Program-made: the position numbers and the translations under genes
The notes under the pieces: model-generated
What the model saw: the letters and a program-made list of their open reading frames with translations, nothing else
Database searches by the model: none
What the model was told of the DNA's origin: nothing
Source: Clostridiaceae bacterium
GTDB lineage: Bacteria > Bacillota > Clostridia > UMGS1883 > JAAYMJ01
Reading direction: 5' to 3'
DNA length: 12,443 nucleotides
NCBI GenBank assembly: GCA_012521455.1
Contig: JAAYMJ010000038.1
Location: forward strand, 1 to 12,443
Shown here: piece after piece, positions 7,438 through 12,443 of the stretch
Layout of the letters: every line of letters begins with the position of its first letter
Position numbering within the stretch: position 1 is the first letter of the stretch

Positions 7438-8034
7438 TTATTTTATAATTCTTGAGCATAAAACAAGAGCCTGTTCAAATGTGCACTCGCTTTTTGGCGA
7501 AATTTCTGTGTCAGATACGCCTTTCATGATATTGTTCTTTACCGCGTATTCCACGTAAGGTAGTGCCCATTCGGAAACCTGGGCTTTATCGGAATATGTA
7601 TCAATGCTTCCTTTTACTTCGTTAATTTCTGTTTCGCTTAAGGAGTCTTTTTTGGTTATTACCCTTGAAAGCATTATACATATTTCTTCCCTTGTGATGG
7701 TTTTTTCAGGCGCAAATTCTGTATCGGACACGCCTTTTACTATCCCAAGCTTATATGCCAATAAAATTATATGGTTGTTTACGTCCTTAAAGGGGTTAAC
7801 AATTTCAAAATCATATTCCACATCGTGTAGCTGGTTGTAAACATAAAAGGATAAAACCGCAAACTCTTCGCGGGTGATGGGCTTTTGATAGTCAATTGTG
7901 ATACCCGTGTTATTTAGGTATGAAACCATGTTTTCATCAATCAAATCCTTCGCCCATTCGCTGGGTTCGCCGGCAAACACAGAAAAACTTGATAAAATTA
8001 ATAAAGCCAAAGTTAAGGATATTATCTTTTTCAT
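7438..8034 (-). CDS. Small secreted S-layer-homology (SLH) domain protein
   Basis: This 198-residue protein has a signal peptide (KK then a hydrophobic run, probable cleavage after VFA at residue 21). Three S-layer-homology units follow, at about 24-68, 80-125 and 146-197, and almost nothing else. The SLH signatures are visible: ITREEFAVL (53-61), ITREEICIMLSRVI (113-126) and CTFEQALVLCSRII (184-197). Each of the last two is preceded by an A-x-x-x-G/N-I-x-KGVSDTE block (100-106 and 171-177). Units of this type anchor proteins to secondary cell-wall polymer. The first unit is the most divergent, and the third has SECTFEQA where TREE is usual. The ATG at 8034 has a perfect AAGGAGG six bases upstream. 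I cannot name a specific function beyond wall attachment. It has its own promoter and is not part of the secA or liv units. Confidence 0.88.
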   Translation of the reverse strand: MKKIISLTLALLILSSFSVFAGEPSEWAKDLIDENMVSYLNNTGITIDYQKPITREEFAVLSFYVYNQLHDVEYDFEIVNPFKDVNNHIILLAYKLGIVKGVSDTEFAPEKTITREEICIMLSRVITKKDSLSETEINEVKGSIDTYSDKAQVSEWALPYVEYAVKNNIMKGVSDTEISPKSECTFEQALVLCSRIIK

Positions 8035-8069
8035 TGTTTTCCTCCTTAAATATTCTTAGGAATACATTG

Positions 8070-8098
8070 ATTATACCAGAAAAGCAAACATTTATCCA
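8070..8098 (-). promoter_or_regulatory. Extended -10 promoter of the SLH protein gene
   Basis: On the minus strand TGGATA (8093-8098), a 17-nt spacer and TATAAT (8070-8075) are present, with TGG directly before the -10 box. The predicted start near 8063 gives a leader of about 28 nt that contains a small TATTC/GAATA hairpin and then the AAGGAGG site. The promoter lies in the 81-nt gap after the prfB stop. Confidence 0.75.
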
Positions 8099-8115
8099 TC
8101 ATTTTTTACAATTTT

Positions 8116-9237
8116 CTATTTTAAATTTAGCTGACCCAAGCTTGAGGCTTTTAAATAAGCGTTTATAAAGCCGTCAATGTCCCCGTCCATTACCGCTTGG
8201 ATATTTCCCATTTCATAGTTGGTCCTGTGGTCTTTTACTAAATTATAGGGATGGAAAACATAAGAACGTATCTGGCTTCCCCACGCGATTTCCTTTTGCA
8301 CGCCTTTTAAGTCTTCGATTTTTTCCTTCTGCTCACGTTCTGCAAGCTCAATTAGCTTTGACTTTAGCATTTTCATAGCCGTTTCCCTGTTTTTGTGCTG
8401 GCTCCGCTCATTCTGGCAGGACACGACAATCCCCGTGGGGATGTGGGTAATCCTTATCGCGGACTCGGTTTTGTTAACATGCTGACCGCCCGCGCCGCTT
8501 GAGCGGTAGGTGTCAATTTTTAAATCTTCGGGGTTTATGTTTACCTCAATATCGTCATCAATTTCAGGCATAACTTCAACGGAGGCAAAGGAAGTGTGCC
8601 TTCTTCCCGACGCGTCAAAGGGTGAAATCCTCACCAGACGGTGCACCCCTTTTTCGCATTTTGCGTAGCCATAGGCATTTAAGCCCTCAACCAAAATTGT
8701 TACGCTTTTAACCCCCGCCTCATCCCCCGCAAGGTAATCGAGGGTTGTTACGGTGTAGCCCCTCCGTTCAGCCCAGCGCTGATACATCCTTAAAAGCATT
8801 TCGCACCAGTCCTGGGCTTCAGTCCCGCCAGCGCCTGCGTGAAGGGTAATAATGGCGTTGTTTTTGTCATATGCCCCTTTAAGTAGCGCTTCAAGCCTTG
8901 TCTTTTCCCAATTATCCTTCAGGGCTTCAAAACTTTGCTTTACTTCATCCAAAACGGAAGTGTCTTCTTCAGCGATTGCCAAATCCACAAGGGTTAGGAG
9001 GTCTTCCCAGTCGGAATAGAGTTTTTCATACCTTGCGATTTTAGCTTTAAGCTGTTTTATCTTTTGCATGGTTTTTTGTGAATTTTCAAGGTCGTTGTAA
9101 AACTCAGGCTTCATGGACAGTTCTTCAAGTTCTTTTACTTCATCCTTTGTTTTTTCTATATTTAAAGCCTCTTTTAATTCTAAAATATCATCTTCCATTG
9201 CCTGTAAGTCCAGTCTGTATTGTTCAAACTCTAGCAT
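8116..9237 (-). CDS. prfB: Peptide chain release factor 2 (frameshift-free)
   Basis: RF2 recognises UGA and UAA stop codons and triggers peptide release from the ribosome. The 373-residue product has an N-terminal helical domain (about 1-110), the stop-codon recognition tripeptide SPF (205-207) and the catalytic GGQ (250-252) in SSGAGGQHVNKTESA. It also has the class I release-factor run CQNERSQHKN (274-283). In many bacteria prfB has an in-frame UGA near codon 26 and needs a +1 frameshift. Here the frame is open from ATG 9237 to the stop: codon 25 is TTA (Leu) and codon 26 is AAT (Asn), aligned with the usual slippage point. The start has AAGG about six to eight bases upstream. It begins 10 nt after secA and is almost surely co-transcribed with it. 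Confidence 0.97.
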   Translation of the reverse strand: MLEFEQYRLDLQAMEDDILELKEALNIEKTKDEVKELEELSMKPEFYNDLENSQKTMQKIKQLKAKIARYEKLYSDWEDLLTLVDLAIAEEDTSVLDEVKQSFEALKDNWEKTRLEALLKGAYDKNNAIITLHAGAGGTEAQDWCEMLLRMYQRWAERRGYTVTTLDYLAGDEAGVKSVTILVEGLNAYGYAKCEKGVHRLVRISPFDASGRRHTSFASVEVMPEIDDDIEVNINPEDLKIDTYRSSGAGGQHVNKTESAIRITHIPTGIVVSCQNERSQHKNRETAMKMLKSKLIELAEREQKEKIEDLKGVQKEIAWGSQIRSYVFHPYNLVKDHRTNYEMGNIQAVMDGDIDGFINAYLKASSLGQLNLK

Positions 9238-9247
9238 AACTCACCTT

Positions 9248-11983
9248 CTATTCATTTTCATTGCTTTTTAGTCCGCAGCATTTTTTGTATTTTTTGCCGC
9301 TGCCGCACGGGCAGGGGTCATTTCTTCCAACCTTTTGCTTGTTTACAACAGGTTTTCTTTCCAATGTCCCGTCACCATGGCTTTCAATGGTGGGCTTTAG
9401 TACCTGCTCACGCTTGATTTCCATAGCGGGACGGGCATTTAGGATGTATTTTATGGTATCTTCTTTTATTGAATGAATCATGTCTTCAAACATTTCATAC
9501 CCTGCGAATTTATATTCGGCAACAGGGTCATGCTGGCCGTATGCCCTTAAGGCAATACCCTGTTTTAACTGTTCCATATCGTCGATATGGTCCATCCATC
9601 GGGTATCCACCGCCCGCAGAAGGATTATCCTTTCAACTTCGCGCATATTTTCGCCAAAAATTTCTTCCTGGCGGGCATACCTTTCCAATGCCTTTTGTTT
9701 TAGGTCATCTTTTAGCCTTTGGGTTTTCAAATCTTCAATTTCCTCAGGGGTATACTGTAATGAGCCTTTTTCCAAAAAAATGCTTTCGCAATAATTTATT
9801 AACCCCTGCATGTTCCATTCCTCAGGGTTTGGGGAAGAACAGTAGCTCTTTATCGCGGTATCAATGATGTCGTCAATCATTTTTAAGATGGAGTCTTTTA
9901 CGTTTTCCCCGTTTAATACCGCCTGGCGCTGTTTGTAGATAACTTCTCTTTGGGTGTTCATTACGTCGTCATAGTTTAAAACATATTTTCTTATATTAAA
10001 GTTCCTTGCTTCAACTTTAGCCTGGGCGCTTTCAATGGACTTGGACAAAAGGTTTGTCTCCAATGGCTCATTTTCATCCATACCGAGCCTGTCGGCAATT
10101 TGGGAAATCCTGTCGGAGCCAAACAAGCGCATCAGGTCGTCTTCCAAGGATAGGTAAAACCTTGAATAACCAATGTCGCCCTGACGCCCCGCGCGGCCCC
10201 TTAACTGGTTGTCAATACGCCTTGACTCATGGCGTTCCGTGCCTATAATAAACAGCCCGCCTAATTTTACAACCTCTTCCCTTTCCTTGTCGGTTTCGGC
10301 TTTAAATTTTTTATACAAATCCTGAAAGACTTTTCTAGCTTCAAGGATGTTTTCATCGTCTGTGTCCGCGTAACCGCTTGCTTCATTTATTATCTCTTCG
10401 CTGTAACCCATCTTAAGCATTTCATTTTTAGCCATGAGCTCGGCGTTCCCGCCTAAAATTATGTCGGTACCGCGGCCCGCCATGTTGGTGGCGATTGTTA
10501 CAGCGCCTTTTTTGCCCGCCTGGGCTACAATTTGTGCTTCTTTTTCATGGTGTTTCGCGTTTAGCACCTCATGCTTAATCCCGCGCTTTTTCAAAATCGC
10601 GCTTAACTGTTCGGACTTTGCGATTGAAATGGTGCCCACTAGCACTGGCTGGCCCTTTTTGTAGCATTCTTCAATCTGGTTTGCCACCGCTTCAAATTTA
10701 GCCCTTTCGGTTTTATATATCACATCGGGGTAATCCACCCTGATGATGGGTTTATTGGTTGGGATTTCAACAACGTCCAAATTATAAATTGCCTTAAATT
10801 CTTCTTCTTCGGTTAACGCGGTACCCGTCATGCCTGAAAGCTTTTCATAAAGCCTGAAAAAGTTTTGGAAGGTAATTGTCGCCAATGTCTTATTTTCCCT
10901 TGCGACTTTTACCCCTTCCTTTGCTTCAATCGCCTGATGAAGCCCGTCAGAATACCTTCGCCCGGGCATAAGCCTTCCTGTAAATTCGTCAACGATAATA
11001 ACTTCGCCGTCTTTTACCACATAGTCCACGTCTTTGTGCATAATACCGTGGGCTTTTAGTGCCTGGTTCACATGGTGGGCTAAAGTCATGTGTTCGGGGT
11101 CGGACAAGTTTTCTATATTAAACGCTTCCTCAACCTTTCTTATGCCCCGTTCGGTTAAGGTTACGCTTCTTGACTTTTCGTCAATGATGTAGTCAGCGTC
11201 AACGTCGTCATAGTGCTGTTTGTCGTCGGTTTCAACCACTTTCATGGGCTTTAAGGTCCTGACAAACCTGTCAACGATAATGTATAAATCGTTGGACTTA
11301 TCCCCTGCGCCTGAAATAATTAGCGGGGTTCTAGCTTCGTCAATTAAAATGGAGTCCACTTCGTCAACTATTGCAAAGTTAAACCCTCTTTGCACCATGT
11401 CTTCTTTCCTTATCACCATGTTGTCGCGAAGATAGTCAAAGCCAAGCTCGTTGTTTGTCCCGTAAGTAATGTCGCAGGCATAGGCCTTTTTTCTTTCCTT
11501 GTTGTCTAACGGGTGAATGATAAGCCCGACAGATAGGCCTAAAAACCTGTAGATTTTTCCCATCCACTCACTGTCGCGCTTTGCAAGGTAGTCGTTTACG
11601 GTAACAATATGAACGCCTTTGCCTGTTAGGGCATTCAAATACGCGGGTAGAGTCGCCACAAGGGTTTTACCTTCACCGGTTTTCATTTCGGCAATCCTTC
11701 CCTGGTGCAAAACTATCCCGCCCATGATTTGCACAGGGAAATGGCGCATGCCTAAAACCCTGTCGGAGGCCTCAATTACAGTCGCGAAGGCATGGGGCAA
11801 AATCTCGTCTAAAGTTTTGCCGTTTTTTATCAGTTCCTTAAAATAGGGGGTTTTTGCTTTCAATTCGTCATCCGTAAGCCTTTTATATTCATCAGAAAGC
11901 GCCAAAACCTGATCCACAATGGGTTTTATGCGCTTTATTTCCCTTTCGCTATAAGTTCCAAAAATTTTTTCCAGTAATTTCAT
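9248..11983 (-). CDS. secA: Preprotein translocase ATPase SecA
   Basis: SecA is the cytoplasmic motor that drives unfolded preproteins through SecYEG. The 911-residue product is complete. NBD1 has Walker A MKTGEGKT (100-107), NDYLAKRD (130-137) and Walker B DEVD (207-210). The preprotein cross-linking domain covers about 221-370, followed by SGMTGTA (383-389). NBD2 has [13 protein letters not shown] (500-512), [22 protein letters not shown] (582-603) and an inserted variable subdomain of about 60 residues (513-573). The helical scaffold and two-helix finger follow (about 655-830). The C-terminal zinc-binding tail has C891, C893, C902 and C903 in the [15 protein letters not shown] pattern, which contacts SecB-like factors or ribosomes. 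It is closer in length to E. coli SecA than to the shorter Bacillus form. The ATG at 11983 has AAAGGG and GAGAG boxes upstream. It is first in the secA-prfB operon. Confidence 0.98.
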   Translation of the reverse strand: MKLLEKIFGTYSEREIKRIKPIVDQVLALSDEYKRLTDDELKAKTPYFKELIKNGKTLDEILPHAFATVIEASDRVLGMRHFPVQIMGGIVLHQGRIAEMKTGEGKTLVATLPAYLNALTGKGVHIVTVNDYLAKRDSEWMGKIYRFLGLSVGLIIHPLDNKERKKAYACDITYGTNNELGFDYLRDNMVIRKEDMVQRGFNFAIVDEVDSILIDEARTPLIISGAGDKSNDLYIIVDRFVRTLKPMKVVETDDKQHYDDVDADYIIDEKSRSVTLTERGIRKVEEAFNIENLSDPEHMTLAHHVNQALKAHGIMHKDVDYVVKDGEVIIVDEFTGRLMPGRRYSDGLHQAIEAKEGVKVARENKTLATITFQNFFRLYEKLSGMTGTALTEEEEFKAIYNLDVVEIPTNKPIIRVDYPDVIYKTERAKFEAVANQIEECYKKGQPVLVGTISIAKSEQLSAILKKRGIKHEVLNAKHHEKEAQIVAQAGKKGAVTIATNMAGRGTDIILGGNAELMAKNEMLKMGYSEEIINEASGYADTDDENILEARKVFQDLYKKFKAETDKEREEVVKLGGLFIIGTERHESRRIDNQLRGRAGRQGDIGYSRFYLSLEDDLMRLFGSDRISQIADRLGMDENEPLETNLLSKSIESAQAKVEARNFNIRKYVLNYDDVMNTQREVIYKQRQAVLNGENVKDSILKMIDDIIDTAIKSYCSSPNPEEWNMQGLINYCESIFLEKGSLQYTPEEIEDLKTQRLKDDLKQKALERYARQEEIFGENMREVERIILLRAVDTRWMDHIDDMEQLKQGIALRAYGQHDPVAEYKFAGYEMFEDMIHSIKEDTIKYILNARPAMEIKREQVLKPTIESHGDGTLERKPVVNKQKVGRNDPCPCGSGKKYKKCCGLKSNENE

Positions 11984-12034
11984 CTATCTCTCAGACCCTT
12001 TCCTCTGTTTGTTTACATGGCTACCCATTTTGTT

Positions 12035-12063
12035 ATTATACCATAGAAATGATTAAATACAAA
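12035..12063 (-). promoter_or_regulatory. Extended -10 promoter of secA-prfB
   Basis: On the minus strand TATAAT (12035-12040) is preceded by TGG, the extended -10 motif. A weak -35 TTTGTA (12058-12063) lies 17 nt upstream. The predicted start near 12028 gives a leader of about 44 nt. It sits just after the terminator of the Asp23-family gene, which supports secA having its own transcription unit. Confidence 0.72.
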
Positions 12064-12068
12064 GAACA

Positions 12069-12080
12069 ATTTTGCAAAAT
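12069..12080. repeat. 12-bp perfect palindrome upstream of the secA promoter
   Basis: ATTTTGCAAAAT reads the same on both strands and lies 5 bp upstream of the predicted -35 box. Its size and position would suit an operator or activator site, but AT-rich palindromes also arise by chance. No regulator gene is nearby to support a role. Confidence 0.4.
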
Positions 12081-12155
12081 GCACAAAAAATACTAAATAA
12101 TATGTGAAAAAAATCATTTAAAGCTGGCATTTTAATTTAAGTATGGGTAAAATAC

Positions 12156-12189
12156 AAAAAAAAATGCACCCGATGTGAGCGGGTACATT
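12156..12189 (-). terminator. Intrinsic terminator of the Asp23-family gene
   Basis: A 10-bp stem (12180-12189 with 12163-12172, one T-G wobble) encloses a 7-nt loop. On the minus strand the stem runs into nine consecutive T residues (plus-strand A at 12156-12164). It begins 5 nt after the stop of the upstream gene. It is the clearest rho-independent terminator in the window. The A-rich 5' flank could let it work weakly in the other direction too. Confidence 0.9.
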
Positions 12190-12194
12190 TATTT

Positions 12195-12443
12195 TTACTC
12201 TTCGTCAGCCGTTTCATCCGACACAATCTGGGATTTTATCGGCGCGTCTTCCTTCGGGATGTAAACGCCGTCAACATGGATGTTTACTTTTACAACATTT
12301 AGCCCTGTTAAGGTTTCAACTTCCTTTTTGACGCTTTCCTGGATTTCCCATGCAACTTCAGGAATTCTTGAGCCGTACTCAACAGTTACATGTAAATCTA
12401 TAAAGCAGTCATTTTCCTTGATTTCAACCTTAACCCCCCGGGA
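12195..12443 (-). CDS. Asp23/Gls24-family protein, C-terminal part
   Basis: The open frame runs in from the right edge for 82 codons and ends with TAA at 12195-12197; the N-terminus is outside the window. The visible part matches the C-terminal half of the Asp23/Gls24 (DUF322) family: a beta strand with FIDLHVTVEYGSRIPEVA, a helix WEIQESVKKEVETLTGL, and the closing strand VVKVNIHVDGVYIP. It ends in an acidic tail (SDETADEE). In Firmicutes these small cytoplasmic proteins are linked to cell-envelope stress and are abundant near the membrane. The gene is followed at once by a strong terminator, so it is separate from secA. It is not the hpf gene that often precedes secA in this phylum. Confidence 0.88.
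   Translation of the reverse strand, partial: SRGVKVEIKENDCFIDLHVTVEYGSRIPEVAWEIQESVKKEVETLTGLNVVKVNIHVDGVYIPKEDAPIKSQIVSDETADEE

Noticed and set aside
9155..9180. CTTTAA after GAGG in prfB as an active frameshift site
   Set aside because: The reading frame is open through this point from a well-placed ATG, so no shift is needed. The slippery-looking codon lies out of frame.

Overview
The window is an ordinary, gene-dense stretch of a moderately AT-rich Firmicutes chromosome, most likely from a clostridial-type bacterium. The evidence is the strong AGGAGG-type ribosome binding sites, sigma-A promoters with TATAAT boxes, an Asp23/Gls24 family gene, an S-layer-homology protein, and the secA-prfB gene pair that is common in this phylum. 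Every gene I can support lies on the minus strand, so transcription runs from the right end of the window to the left. The genus cannot be read from the sequence.

In transcription order, from right to left: the 3' part of an Asp23/Gls24-family gene (12195-12443) ends at a strong intrinsic terminator. A promoter with an extended -10 box then drives secA (preprotein translocase ATPase) and prfB (peptide chain release factor 2), which are 10 nt apart. A second extended -10 promoter drives a small secreted protein built almost entirely of S-layer-homology repeats. A near-consensus promoter follows, driving a complete branched-chain/hydrophobic amino acid ABC transporter operon. Its order is livK (lipoprotein substrate-binding protein), livH and livM (permeases), livG and livF (ATPases). 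A GC-rich hairpin and a second inverted repeat lie between livK and livHMGF, a plausible way to make more binding protein than membrane complex. A hairpin follows livF.

Next come prmA (ribosomal protein L11 methyltransferase), rsmE (16S rRNA m3U1498 methyltransferase) and a hemolysin III/PAQR-family membrane protein, tightly packed as one likely transcription unit. The left edge holds the 5' part of an initiator tRNA gene with its own promoter.

The genes cover protein export (secA), translation termination and ribosome modification (prfB, prmA, rsmE), initiation (tRNA-fMet), cell envelope (Asp23, SLH protein) and nutrient uptake (liv). I find no mobile element, CRISPR array, phage gene or defence system, and no intergenic stretch over 300 bases. 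I do not see a previously undescribed system. The points worth a second look are the structured livK-livH spacer, a release factor 2 gene without the usual programmed frameshift, a long variable-subdomain insertion in SecA, and shared promoter architecture.
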